Positions 16,965 to 25,544 of a stretch of DNA of 59,784 nt are shown in pieces (the stretch's first letter is position 1; every line of letters begins with the position of its first letter). The stretch is from Desulfovibrio sp. (GTDB lineage Bacteria; Desulfobacterota; Desulfovibrionia; Desulfovibrionales; Desulfovibrionaceae). Position numbers and translations under genes: made by a program. The stretch is taken from positions 1 through 59,784 of the forward strand of contig JAISTW010000066.1 of assembly GCA_031272405.1 (NCBI GenBank), read 5' to 3'. Below the pieces are notes generated by a model. That model was not told the DNA's origin. It searched no databases and was given only the letters and a program-made list of their open reading frames with translations.

Positions 16965-18542
16965 ATGACTTTTTGCAGCAAAAACGCCGTTTCCGGCAAA
17001 ACCGTCCTCACGGGCCTTGTCGGCGCGGTCGCCGTCTGGCTTGGCTTTCCCAACGATCTGATTGAGATGCCGCCCTTGGCCCTGCTCTGGCCCGTTGCCC
17101 TGACTCTGCTCGGCTTCCGCGCCGCAAGCGGCGCGGCGGCCTTGAGAACAGGCTGGATATGCGGGCTGGCTGGCAGCGCGGCCGCGTTATACTGGATCAG
17201 TCTGCCTGTCCACAACGTGGGTGGTCTGCCCTGGCCTCTGGCCGTGCCCTGCGCGATTTTGGTCGCTGCCTGTCTTGCCTCGGCCAATGGATTCTATGTC
17301 TTGGCCGCCTATTCCCTGCGCCGTCGCCCACCGTTGATCTGCGCCGCCACCCTGGCTCTGGCCTGGTATCTGCTGGAAGACGTCTTCTCTTTTGTGCCGG
17401 GCTTTCCCTGGCTGCCGCTGGCGGGCGCGCTGGCTGCCTGGCCCGTGCTGGTGCAAGCCGCGGACATTTTCGGGGCCTATGTCCTGAGCGGGCTGTGGGT
17501 TCTGGCCGCCCTGCTCTGCCTGGTCTTTTTCAATAACAAAACCTGCCTCATTTCCGGCCTTTCCCTTACGGCAGCGCTTCTCGCCTACGGGTTTTGGCGA
17601 CTGGAACAAACCCCCTATACGGTGGAGCCCGCCGGGCCTCAAAGCATCTCTGTTCTCTTTGTCGACGGCGATATTGACCAGAATCAAAAATGGATCCCGG
17701 CCTTCCAACAGGCCTCTCTCGACGCGCACGTCAACCTGACGCGCATGGGTCTTGCCGCGGTTCCTCCGGGAGAAAAACCCCTCATTGTCTGGCCGGAAAC
17801 GGCCATGCCCTTCTTTTTTGAACGCATGCCGGCCTACGACGGCGTTATCCGCGATCTTGCGGCCAAAAGTGGTTGCCCGCTGCTGCTGGGCGCGCCGGCG
17901 CTGGACATTGCCGCCAACGGCCAGCGTTTCATCTACAACAGGGCTTTTCTCCTTTCTCCTTTGGGTATTGTCCCCGGCGGCACCGTAGGCCGTTATAACA
18001 AAATGCGCCTGGTGCCCTTCGGCGAATATCTGCCGAAATGGCTGGATGTCCCTTTCCTGGCGAATCTGCTCCAGAACGTGGGCGTTTATGAGGAAGGCAT
18101 GTCGGCGGAACCCCTGCGCTACGGCAAACTTGCCCTCGGCATGATTCTCTGCTATGAAACCATATTCCAGCCTTTGGCACGGGATCGCGTGGAACACGGA
18201 GCCAACGTGCTGGTGGATCTCGGCAACCATGCCTGGTTCGGACGCACACCCGCCGTACGGCAACACCTCTGCCTCTCGGCCTTGCGCTCTGTTGAACAGG
18301 GGCGTTGGCTCTTGCGCGGGACCAACGCGGGCTTGCCCGCGGTGATTGACAGCAGGGGCCGCCTGACTGTGTGCGGCGGACGGTTTCAAGCGCAAACGCT
18401 TTTCGCGCGGGCGGCGCTGGCGACTGAAAAAACCATTTACGCGCTTGTGGCCCCTTGGATTTTGCCCGTGGGACTGGCGGCCTTTGTTCTGTTCCTGTTT
18501 GTCGGAGCGCGCATTGAACGGAAGCGCCACCCGTCGCTGTAA
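16965..18542 (+). CDS. lnt: apolipoprotein N-acyltransferase
   Basis: 525 residues. It adds the third acyl chain to lipoproteins in the inner membrane, finishing their maturation. About six hydrophobic segments occupy residues 10-215, followed by a periplasmic nitrilase-fold domain. The triad is visible as Glu278 in VWPETAMPF, Lys346 in GRYNKMRLVPFGE and Cys396 in GMILCYE; a last helix lies around residues 490-510. DLGNHAWFG corresponds to the conserved N-D-A-W-F-G segment with His replacing Asp. prfB follows 31 bases later on the same strand. Confidence 0.93.
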   Translation: MTFCSKNAVSGKTVLTGLVGAVAVWLGFPNDLIEMPPLALLWPVALTLLGFRAASGAAALRTGWICGLAGSAAALYWISLPVHNVGGLPWPLAVPCAILVAACLASANGFYVLAAYSLRRRPPLICAATLALAWYLLEDVFSFVPGFPWLPLAGALAAWPVLVQAADIFGAYVLSGLWVLAALLCLVFFNNKTCLISGLSLTAALLAYGFWRLEQTPYTVEPAGPQSISVLFVDGDIDQNQKWIPAFQQASLDAHVNLTRMGLAAVPPGEKPLIVWPETAMPFFFERMPAYDGVIRDLAAKSGCPLLLGAPALDIAANGQRFIYNRAFLLSPLGIVPGGTVGRYNKMRLVPFGEYLPKWLDVPFLANLLQNVGVYEEGMSAEPLRYGKLALGMILCYETIFQPLARDRVEHGANVLVDLGNHAWFGRTPAVRQHLCLSALRSVEQGRWLLRGTNAGLPAVIDSRGRLTVCGGRFQAQTLFARAALATEKTIYALVAPWILPVGLAAFVLFLFVGARIERKRHPSL

Positions 18543-18573
18543 TGTAACCTTATGACCAGAGTGCGCAAGAACC

Positions 18574-19711
18574 ATGCTGAACTTCAGTGATTTGCGAGCC
18601 GCCTGTCAGCCCTTGACCCTACGCTTTGAAACCCTTTGGAGGCGTCTTTGACGTCGCAGCCCTTGAAGAGCGACTGCAGGCCATAGAGACGGAAATTTCC
18701 CGCCCCGGGGCCTGGGAAAACCCGGAAAAACTGACCCCGCTTCTGCAGGAAAAAGCTTCTCTAAACAACCGGATTGAACGGCTGAAACGTCTCAAGAAAT
18801 CCAGCGACGACATGCAGGAATGGCTGATTCTCGCGCAGGACGCGGAAGAAGAGAAGAACGAGGACGACGAAGGCGATGAAGCGCTGACCTCCCTTGCCCG
18901 GCAGCAAAAGGAATTGGCAGAGCTTCTGGACGAAACTGAACTGGTCATGCTGCTCTCGGCCGAAGAGGACGCCAAGGACGCCATTCTGGAAATCCACCCC
19001 GGCGCGGGCGGTACGGAATCACAGGACTGGGCGGAAATACTTTTGCGCATGTACACGCGCTGGGCCGCCCGTCGCAAATATGCCGTCGAAGAGCTGGATT
19101 TTTTGCCCGGAGACGAAGCCGGCGTCAAGAGCGTCACACTGCGCGTCGCCGGTCCATACGCCTTCGGTTTTCTGAAGAGCGAACGCGGCATTCACAGACT
19201 CATACGGATATCCCCTTTTGACGCCTCCGGGCGCAGGCACACATCCTTCGCCTCGGTGGACGTGATTCCGGACGCGGGCAACGAAATTGAACTGGATATC
19301 AAAGAGTCCGATCTGCGCATAGACATCTTCCGTTCCAGCGGTCCGGGAGGACAAAGTGTAAACACCACAAGCTCCGCGGTGCGCGTCACCCATCTGCCCA
19401 CAGGTATTTCCGCCCAATGCCAGAACGAAAAATCTCAGCACCACAACAAGGAAACCGCCTTGCGCGTGCTCAAGGCCCGCCTCTATAATCTTGAAGTGCA
19501 AAAACGCGACGCGGAGCGGCAGGCCGAATACGCGGGCAAGGACACCATCGCCTTTGGCAGCCAAATACGCACCTATACGCTGCAGCCTTACCGTTTGGTC
19601 AAAGATCACCGCACCGGCTGCGAGGCCAGCGATGTGGACGCTGTTCTGGACGGGCAGATTGACCGCTTTCAACACGATTATCTCCTCTACCTCCATGAAC
19701 GCAAGAGATAA
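18574..19711 (+). CDS. prfB: peptide chain release factor 2, with programmed +1 frameshift
   Basis: Encoded in two frames: 18574-18648, then 18650-19711 after skipping T18649, giving about 378 residues. The zero frame runs from ATG to CTT-TGA-C at 646-652, with the internal Shine-Dalgarno-like TGGAGG ending 3 bases before the slippery CTT, the classic autoregulatory RF2 site: low RF2 makes UGA decoding slow and favours shifting. The body contains ISPFDASGRRHTSF with the SPF motif that reads UGA/UAA and SGPGGQSVNTTSS with the peptidyl-hydrolase GGQ. The upstream ATG has only a weak ribosome site. Autoregulation is established for the family; the site itself is directly visible. Confidence 0.95.
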
Positions 19712-20291
19712 ACCGGCGGCATCCGGCGCCGCAACTTCCCCAAACGCTGGCGAGCGACGCGCCGTGCGGCGATTCACGGCTGAAATCAGAGCCGAGATCG
19801 CGCGCATCACGCGCGGTTGCGCGGAACTCTCCCTGATCTGCGCGGAACTCGTTGACCGTGGAAAACTGGCCGCTACACTGGGAGCGGAGGGGCTGGCAGC
19901 TTTGGAAAATGCCCTTGTCGCGACACTGCGCCGAAACATGCAGGAATGCGACAGCTTGGGCCGCATTGCTGAAGGCCGCCACGCCCTGCTGTTGCCCGGG
20001 GTGGGGCCAAACGCCGCCCGGATGCGCGGAGAAAGGCTGCAAAGTTCGTTTACGGACAAAACGCGGACCAAAGAGCCGCGCGTCGTTTGTGCCCTGGGCC
20101 TTGTCTCCATCTCCCGCGGCGAGGTCGGCAGCGCCGATGATCTGCTGGAACGGGGCAACAGGGCTCTGAATGATGCGCTGAAACAAAAACGCGATCATAT
20201 CAGCCAGGATCGGCTTGCCCTGTCCGAGCGTCCCACACTGGTTCATTCCGACGAAAAACGATTTCTTTTTTTTGGCGAGGAACAAACATGA
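19695..20291 (+). CDS. degenerate GGDEF-domain protein
   Basis: 198 residues starting within the last codons of prfB. A helical N-terminal part (FTAEIRAEIARITRG) leads into a GGDEF-like fold: LSLICAELVD, LENALVATLRRNMQECDSLGRI, then AEGRHALLLPGVG at the position of the active loop. The catalytic GG(D/E)EF is replaced by AEGRH, so cyclic-di-GMP synthesis is not expected; a regulatory or nucleotide-binding role is more likely. Its stop overlaps the ATG of the FlhG-like ATPase by four bases (ATGA), so the two are co-translated and probably work together. Confidence 0.75.
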   Translation: MNARDKPAASGAATSPNAGERRAVRRFTAEIRAEIARITRGCAELSLICAELVDRGKLAATLGAEGLAALENALVATLRRNMQECDSLGRIAEGRHALLLPGVGPNAARMRGERLQSSFTDKTRTKEPRVVCALGLVSISRGEVGSADDLLERGNRALNDALKQKRDHISQDRLALSERPTLVHSDEKRFLFFGEEQT

Positions 20292-21094
20292 CCGTCAACT
20301 GTACTTTGAGCGTTTCCGTATTGAGCGGCAAGGGCGGCGTGGGCAAGACGAATCTTTCCCTGAATCTGTCTTTTGCCCTGCATCAGATGGGTTTCAAAAC
20401 GCTGCTTATGGACTGCGACCTCGGGCTCGCCAATCTGGATGTGCTCCTGGGCATCGCCCCCAAAGACAATCTGCAAAACGTGCTGCTGGGTGAAACTCCC
20501 GTCAGCGACGTGCTTTACTCCGTGGCCGCCGGCTTTGACGTGCTGCCGGCCGCGTCCGGCGTTCCGGAACTGAGCGAAATGAAAGCCGACGCCCGCGCCC
20601 TGCTGCTCTCGCGGCTGGAACCCCTGCTCGGCGGTTATGATTATGTCTTCATGGACATCGGCGCCGGCATTTCCGAAATGGTACAGGCTTTCGCAGCCAT
20701 GACCGCTGTCCGCCTCATCGTGATCACGCCGGAACCCACGTCTCTGACGGACAGCTACGCCATGATCAAGGTGCTGCACAATCGTCACCACCTGCGGGAT
20801 TTCCTGATTCTGGTCAATCAGGCGACCTCGGCCGGGGAAGCCAAAAGAGCCTTTGAAAAGCTCGCCGGCGCCTGCCGCCATTTCCTGCATCTGGAACCTG
20901 TGCTCCTTGGCCACGTCAGACAGGACAAAAAAATGCCCGAGGCCGTGCGCAGACAGATGCCGCTTCTGCGCTACGCGCCGGGTTCCCACGCTGCAGAAGA
21001 CATACAGAAAATGGCGGAGGCTCTGCAGCGCTCCCGGCTGGCCATGGCCGACTATCTGGCCGACAGAAAAATTTTGCGGGATGCGCCCGAATAA
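20288..21094 (+). CDS. MinD/ParA-family ATPase, FlhG (FleN/YlxH)-like
   Basis: 268 residues. The deviant Walker A motif is SGKGGVGKTNLSLNLS (residues 13-28), followed by LLMDCDLGLANLDVLLG and YDYVFMDIGAGIS (Walker B region), then ITPEPTSLTDSYAMIKVL. The DLGLANLDVLLG segment and length are typical of FlhG, which limits flagellar number and placement with FlhF and the flagellar basal body. No flagellar genes are in the window, so a different cellular cargo is possible. It is translationally coupled to a degenerate GGDEF protein. Confidence 0.82.
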   Translation: MTVNCTLSVSVLSGKGGVGKTNLSLNLSFALHQMGFKTLLMDCDLGLANLDVLLGIAPKDNLQNVLLGETPVSDVLYSVAAGFDVLPAASGVPELSEMKADARALLLSRLEPLLGGYDYVFMDIGAGISEMVQAFAAMTAVRLIVITPEPTSLTDSYAMIKVLHNRHHLRDFLILVNQATSAGEAKRAFEKLAGACRHFLHLEPVLLGHVRQDKKMPEAVRRQMPLLRYAPGSHAAEDIQKMAEALQRSRLAMADYLADRKILRDAPE

Positions 21095-21260
21095 AAATAT
21101 GGCGAAAAATAACTGAACATTGTCGTAAATCAACTTTACATACACCGTCAAAAGGTGTAGCCTGAACGATGAGCATCTATCACGAACCAAACAAACAACC
21201 TCAAACGCCTGGTCGGCAAATTTGACAAAATCTCAGGATGGGAGAATTTCTGGAGGCAGA

Positions 21261-21536
21261 ATGAACAAGAGCGAACTTATCAAGGCCCTGGCCGAGGAGA
21301 CGAGCATCTCCTTTGAGGATGCCTCCATGACGGTAAACACCTTTGTGGATTCCATGAAAAAGGCCCTGCTCGCGGGTGACCGCATTGAAATCCGCGGTTT
21401 CGGCAGCTTCAAAATCAAGGAGTACGGGGGATATTCCGGACGCAACCCAAAAACCGGCGAAAAAATATCCGTTGTTCCCAAACGTCTGACATTCTTCCGG
21501 GCCGGCAAGGAACTCAAGGAGTTCATCAACAAATAG
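21261..21536 (+). CDS. HU/IHF-family DNA-binding protein
   Basis: 91 residues, standard for the family. MNKSELIKALAEET opens the dimerisation helices; GDRIEIRGFGSFKIKEYGG leads to the DNA arm containing GRNPKTGEKI with the intercalating proline, followed by RLTFFRAGKELKEFIN. GRNPKTG is shared by HU and IHF; the shape R-G-F-G-S-F and long C-terminal helix resemble IHF subunits. TGGAGG lies 6 bases before the ATG. It bends DNA and serves in nucleoid organisation and enhancer looping. Confidence 0.88.
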   Translation: MNKSELIKALAEETSISFEDASMTVNTFVDSMKKALLAGDRIEIRGFGSFKIKEYGGYSGRNPKTGEKISVVPKRLTFFRAGKELKEFINK

Positions 21537-21542
21537 CGCATC

Positions 21543-21556
21543 GCGCAAATTTGCGC
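21543..21556. repeat. 14-bp perfect palindrome between the HU/IHF gene and dapA
   Basis: GCGCAAATTTGCGC lies 7 bases after the HU/IHF stop and is followed by CGCTTTT. It may fold as a weak terminator or be a protein site, and it separates the two genes by 44 bases. Confidence 0.35.
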
Positions 21557-21580
21557 CGCTTTTACCATGAGGAGCAACCC

Positions 21581-22459
21581 ATGCGATTTTCAGGCGCCCT
21601 GACAGCTCTTGTCACCCCTTTCAAAAACAACGTCGTGGATGAAAAGGCCTTCGGCACCCTCATCGAAACCCAAATCAGGGACGGCATACAAGGGCTTGTG
21701 CCCTGCGGCACCACGGGAGAATCCGCCACGCTCTCCCATAAGGAACACGAACAGGTCATTGAAATATGCATCGCCGTGACCGCGGGGCGTGTGCCGGTGC
21801 TGGCCGGCGCCGGTTCCAACAACACGACCGAGGCCGTGCGCCTGACCAAATTCGCCCAAAAAGCCGGCGCAGACGGCGCGCTTTTGATAACGCCCTATTA
21901 CAACAAACCCACCCAGGAAGGTCTGTACCAGCACTTTAAAGCCATTGCCGAAGCGACAGAACTCCCCCTTGTGCCTTACAATGTTCCGAGCCGCACCGGC
22001 TGCAATCTGCTGCCGGCCACCCTGGGCCGCCTGGCCAGAGACTTTCCGCATATTGTCGGCGTCAAGGAGGCCACGGGCGACATGGTTCAGTGCAGCCGCG
22101 TTCTGGAAGACTGTCCCGAAAATTTCGACGTCCTCTCCGGAGATGATTTCACGGCCCTGCCCCTCATGTCCCTGGGAGGCAAGGGGGTGATTTCCGTCAC
22201 ATCCAATGTGATCCCCGGCCGCATGGCCGCCATGTGCGAGGCGTTCGCCGCCGGCGACGCCAAAAGGGCGGCGCGTCTGCATCATGCAATGTTCCCCCTG
22301 CACGAGGCCATGTTTATGGAGGTCAATCCCGCGCCGGTCAAGACGGCGCTGGCCATGATGGGCCGGATACGCGAAGAAATGCGCCTGCCCATGTATCCCA
22401 TGAGCAAAGCCAACAAAGAAAAACTTGCGGGCGTACTCAAGGCCCAGGGCCTGTTGTAG
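21581..22459 (+). CDS. dapA: 4-hydroxy-tetrahydrodipicolinate synthase
   Basis: 292 residues, TIM-barrel aldolase of lysine and diaminopimelate synthesis, condensing pyruvate with aspartate semialdehyde. The signature GLVPCGTTGESATLS (residues 38-52) includes the pyruvate-binding Thr pair; Tyr133 in VPYNVPSRTG and Schiff-base Lys162 in GVKEATGD are visible. GAGGAG lies 7 bases upstream of the chosen ATG. A strong intrinsic terminator follows immediately. Confidence 0.94.
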   Translation: MRFSGALTALVTPFKNNVVDEKAFGTLIETQIRDGIQGLVPCGTTGESATLSHKEHEQVIEICIAVTAGRVPVLAGAGSNNTTEAVRLTKFAQKAGADGALLITPYYNKPTQEGLYQHFKAIAEATELPLVPYNVPSRTGCNLLPATLGRLARDFPHIVGVKEATGDMVQCSRVLEDCPENFDVLSGDDFTALPLMSLGGKGVISVTSNVIPGRMAAMCEAFAAGDAKRAARLHHAMFPLHEAMFMEVNPAPVKTALAMMGRIREEMRLPMYPMSKANKEKLAGVLKAQGLL

Positions 22460-22473
22460 CCCCAACGGAAAAG

Positions 22474-22515
22474 AAAAAGACGGCGTGTCCCGCAAAGGGC
22501 CGCCGTCTTTTTTTA
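22474..22515. terminator. bidirectional intrinsic terminator
   Basis: AAAAAGACGGCG and CGCCGTCTTTTTTT form a long GC-rich stem flanked by an A-run on one side and a T-run on the other. It lies between the convergent dapA and porin genes and can serve both. Confidence 0.85.
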
Positions 22516-22527
22516 GTGCGCGCTCAA

Positions 22528-24075
22528 TCAGAACGTGTAGGCGAAGATGAGCTGCGCCTTCCACATGTCCTGTTTTTCAAAAGAGGTGTCGCGCTCTCCG
22601 GCCTTCTTCCAGGTGCTGTTGTCCACGAAATTGGCCACATAGCCCAGTTCGAGGTTCAGCTCCAGGTTCTCGTAAATCTGCCAGGAGTTGATCAGATTGA
22701 CTTCCAGCAGACCGTCGTTGGTGGTCAGGTAATTTTCCGGATAACCGTGGTTCCAGTCATAGGCGGCGCTCATGTATTTGGCCATCTTGGGCGCGTTGGT
22801 CCCGCCGAAATAGGCTATGGTCAGGGTATGCTTGAGGTCTTCCACAAAGCTCATGTCCTTGAGGCGCGCGCCAATGCCCCAAGTGCCGGCGTAGCTGACG
22901 TTGTAGTCGAGCATGGCGCCGTTGGGCGTCCAGCCAAAATTGTTGCCATCACCCAAAAAGCTGGTGAAATTGCCGTAGGACACCAGCGCGGGCATGCGCT
23001 CGGAGCCGTTTTTGGGATCGCCGTCGTCGCCCGAGGCGTACCATCCGAAAATGCCGGGCGTGGCCCAGTCCATCTTGTACTCAATGAGGGCCTTGGCCAG
23101 CCAACCCTGACGCTCTGTGCTGGCGCGCTTGTCCAGCCCCAGTCTGTGGGCGTCGTAACGGCCCATGGCCTCCACATAGCCGTAGTTGATGTCGAGCTCA
23201 ATGTTGAAGGGATCCAGGGCGGTCACGGCCAGGGGCAGTCCGGCCCAGAACATGGAACCGTAAGCCTTGCCGGTCTTGCCGACAGCACTCATGGATGCGG
23301 GGTAGGGGTTCAGGGTGTAGTAAGGGTTGCCGTCGCCCAAACCGCCATTACTATATGCGTCAAAGTTTCCAGAGTTCTTGCCCTTGATGCCGTACATGAC
23401 CCAGGGAGTGGCCTCAAAACCGTCAAATCGCAGGGGCAGCAACAAACCGAAGAGGTCCATGTTGTCCAGGTAGTTGTCGCGGTCGGCATGCCAGGCACCG
23501 TTACTGTCTTGCCATGCGCCGTTGTGTCCATCCGAATAGTTGTCGTTCAACGGCCGCGCCCACATGGCTGTCAGGCCCACGTTGTCGTTGAACTGGTAGG
23601 AGGCCGTGACGCCGGCCACGTCGGAATCCAGCACGGCCGAGCCACCGGCCTTGTTGGGCATGGTGATCCCCTGCAGGCCCATGCGGAACTTGAGGGCCGT
23701 ATCCGGCGCGGCCCAATCTATATAGGCGTTCTTCAGCTTGATGGCGTTTGTTTGATCCGCGCCCAACGCGCCGCTGTAGCCGTCCGCCTTGCCCCAGGTG
23801 GTGGTTCCTATTTCAAAATAGAGCGCGCCGGACAGGCTTTCCGAAGCCACGGCCTCCAGTTTGAGCCGGAAACGCTGGGCCGCGCTGAACTGGTCGTTGG
23901 AATCCTTGAGATGTTTGACCTCCCCCGGCCCGCGCTGCTTGTTCACCAAATCGGACTCGCCTACGCTGAAACCCACCAGCCATTGACCGCTGACCTTGAA
24001 GTCAACGGCGGCCGCGCCGCTCGCTGCCCCCAGCAGCATCCCGGCAGCCAGCAAAAGTGTTGCAATACGCTTCAT
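22528..24075 (-). CDS. outer membrane porin (Desulfovibrio homotrimeric-porin type)
   Basis: 515 residues starting MKRIATLLLAAGMLLG, a signal peptide cut after GAASGAAA. The mature part alternates short amphipathic strands with aromatic girdles (VDFKVSGQWLVGFSV, GALYFEIGTTTWG, LELNLELGYVANFVD) and ends in WKAQLIFAYTF with the terminal Phe used by the BAM machinery. Sequence style and length match the abundant porins annotated as homotrimeric in Desulfovibrio. GGAGG lies 5 bases before the ATG. The codon choice is strongly biased to GC-ending codons, fitting high expression. Diffusion of small anions and carbon sources is the likely role. Confidence 0.85.
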   Translation of the reverse strand: MKRIATLLLAAGMLLGAASGAAAVDFKVSGQWLVGFSVGESDLVNKQRGPGEVKHLKDSNDQFSAAQRFRLKLEAVASESLSGALYFEIGTTTWGKADGYSGALGADQTNAIKLKNAYIDWAAPDTALKFRMGLQGITMPNKAGGSAVLDSDVAGVTASYQFNDNVGLTAMWARPLNDNYSDGHNGAWQDSNGAWHADRDNYLDNMDLFGLLLPLRFDGFEATPWVMYGIKGKNSGNFDAYSNGGLGDGNPYYTLNPYPASMSAVGKTGKAYGSMFWAGLPLAVTALDPFNIELDINYGYVEAMGRYDAHRLGLDKRASTERQGWLAKALIEYKMDWATPGIFGWYASGDDGDPKNGSERMPALVSYGNFTSFLGDGNNFGWTPNGAMLDYNVSYAGTWGIGARLKDMSFVEDLKHTLTIAYFGGTNAPKMAKYMSAAYDWNHGYPENYLTTNDGLLEVNLINSWQIYENLELNLELGYVANFVDNSTWKKAGERDTSFEKQDMWKAQLIFAYTF

Positions 24076-24154
24076 TTCAGCCTCCAATAATACATTTTTG
24101 TTATTTTTTTAACAACCTGGACGCCGTTGGTCCAGTCTCCCCTTCCAAAGACAA
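24076..24154 (-). promoter_or_regulatory. structured 5' leader of the porin
   Basis: About 80 bases of predicted untranslated leader. CTGGAC-CAACGGC-GTCCAG forms a 6-bp hairpin and is followed by a GTTA...TAAC repeat, both ahead of the GGAGG site. Such hairpins in porin leaders often protect the mRNA or are targets of small RNAs. Confidence 0.4.
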
Positions 24155-24183
24155 AAAATAACGCTTTTGTCAAAATAAGGCAA
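24155..24183 (-). promoter_or_regulatory. candidate promoter of the porin
   Basis: On the minus strand TTGCCT (24178-24183) and TATTTT (24155-24160) are 17 bases apart within a very AT-rich stretch. Confidence 0.5.
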
Positions 24184-24438
24184 GAAAAAATATAAAAATT
24201 TTTACTCATCCTTACCCTTATCATGTGACGCGAACATGCCGGGGAAGTGAAAACGGCAGACAATTCGTCGTGTGACCGACGAAAAAATAGTTGTTCTCGC
24301 TGCGGGACAATTTGTTCTTGCGGTTTTTTTCAAAATGCACTAATGAAGTTCTGAAGATGGGCATAACGCTGTTTTTGCCCGGTATTTGGGAATTCGGCGG
24401 GCAAAGAGCAAACACATTCACTCAACTTGGGAGGCATT
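24184..24438. promoter_or_regulatory. upstream region of the VWA-OmpA gene: promoter and 5' hairpin
   Basis: No gene is visible here. On the plus strand TTGCGG (24318-24323) and TAATGA (24341-24346) are 17 bases apart. The resulting leader carries an 8-bp perfect stem, TTTGCCCG (24374-24381) with CGGGCAAA (24398-24405), about 30 bases before the ribosome site. The divergent porin promoter shares this intergenic region, so the two envelope genes may be co-regulated. Confidence 0.4.
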
Positions 24439-25437
24439 ATGAAATCATTCCGTGTCCTTGTTTTCGCTGCGGCTCTGATCATGAGCTACGCTGTCGCCGC
24501 CGCCGCCGCGCCGGTGAACTGCACCAAAAAAATTGAGAGCTTCGACTTTGTTGTGGACTATTCCGGCTCCATGATGATGAAGAACAAACAGTTGAAGCAG
24601 GATAAAATTCTTGTGGCCAGGACGGCCCTCAAACGCGTCAACGCGGCCATCCCCGCCCTGAACTATAACGGCGGCCTGCATACCATTTCGCCCAACGGCA
24701 AAATCATTGAGCAGGGCCCTTGGGACCGCGCCGCCATGGACGCCGGTCTTTCCAAACTGCGCTCCGGTTTTCCCGTTTTCGGCCGCATGACCTACATGGG
24801 CGACGGCATGCACAAGTATGAACCCTTTCTGTCCAGCATGAAGCGCGACGCGGCCATCATTCTGGTGACCGACGGCGACAACAACCGCGGTTCCGACCTT
24901 GTCGAAGTGGCTCGTCAGGTTTACGCCAGCCAGCGTAACCTTGTCATCCACATCATCTCCCTGGCTGACACAAAGCATGGTGAAGCCACCGTCAAGGCTA
25001 TCGCCGGCATGAACCCGGAAAGCGTCCTCGTACGCGCCGAAGATCTGGCCACCAGCGACGCCGCCGTGGAACGCTTTGTCCTGGCTGTTTTCTGCCGTGA
25101 GTCCAATGTTCTGGTGCTGCGCGGCGTCAACTTCGCTTTTGATTCCTACGCCCTCGACAACAAGGCCCAGGCCACGCTGAACGAAGCCGCCAATCTCATC
25201 AAGGGCCAGCCCAACAAGCGCGTCATGCTGACCGGCTGGACGGACTACATCGGCTCTGACGCATACAACCAGAAGCTCTCTCAGAACCGCGCCAACGCCG
25301 TCAAGACCTACCTTTCCAACAAGGGCGTGCCCTCAAGCCGCATGTCCGCCATCGGCAAGGGCAAGTCTTACAAGTATGACAACAAGACCGAAGAAGGCCG
25401 TTACATGAACCGCCGTACAGAGATTTCCTTTGAATAA
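24439..25437 (+). CDS. periplasmic VWA-domain protein with OmpA-like peptidoglycan-binding domain
   Basis: 332 residues. A signal peptide (MKSFRVLVFAAALIMSYAVA) precedes a von Willebrand A domain whose MIDAS reads DYSGSM (residues 40-45), with a later VTDGDNNRG segment completing the metal site. Residues about 220-332 are an OmpA-type domain: VNFAFDSYALDNKA, LTGWTDYIGSDAYNQKLSQNRA and SAIGKGKSY, including the conserved D and R that hold diaminopimelate. It should anchor to peptidoglycan and bind a partner protein through the metal site. GGGAGG lies 6 bases before the ATG. It is flanked by a porin and a lipoprotein and is followed by a terminator. Confidence 0.85.
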   Translation: MKSFRVLVFAAALIMSYAVAAAAAPVNCTKKIESFDFVVDYSGSMMMKNKQLKQDKILVARTALKRVNAAIPALNYNGGLHTISPNGKIIEQGPWDRAAMDAGLSKLRSGFPVFGRMTYMGDGMHKYEPFLSSMKRDAAIILVTDGDNNRGSDLVEVARQVYASQRNLVIHIISLADTKHGEATVKAIAGMNPESVLVRAEDLATSDAAVERFVLAVFCRESNVLVLRGVNFAFDSYALDNKAQATLNEAANLIKGQPNKRVMLTGWTDYIGSDAYNQKLSQNRANAVKTYLSNKGVPSSRMSAIGKGKSYKYDNKTEEGRYMNRRTEISFE

Positions 25438-25469
25438 CCCGTCGCGTTGAACGGCAAACGCACTCTGAA

Positions 25470-25498
25470 GCCGGGCGGGAAAACCGCCCGGCTTTCTC
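25470..25498 (+). terminator. intrinsic terminator after the VWA-OmpA gene
   Basis: GCCGGGCGG-GAAAA-CCGCCCGGC is a perfect 9-bp stem followed by TTTCTC. Confidence 0.75.
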
Positions 25499-25544
25499 GC
25501 GCGGACACCCCGCATATCACAATCTTATTCTGATGAGGATCGCC

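Noticed and set aside
22234-24090. 618-codon plus-strand open frame opposite the porin
   Set aside because: The porin has a signal peptide, terminal Phe and ribosome site; the reverse frame has a Val/Gly/His-rich composition and no family signal.
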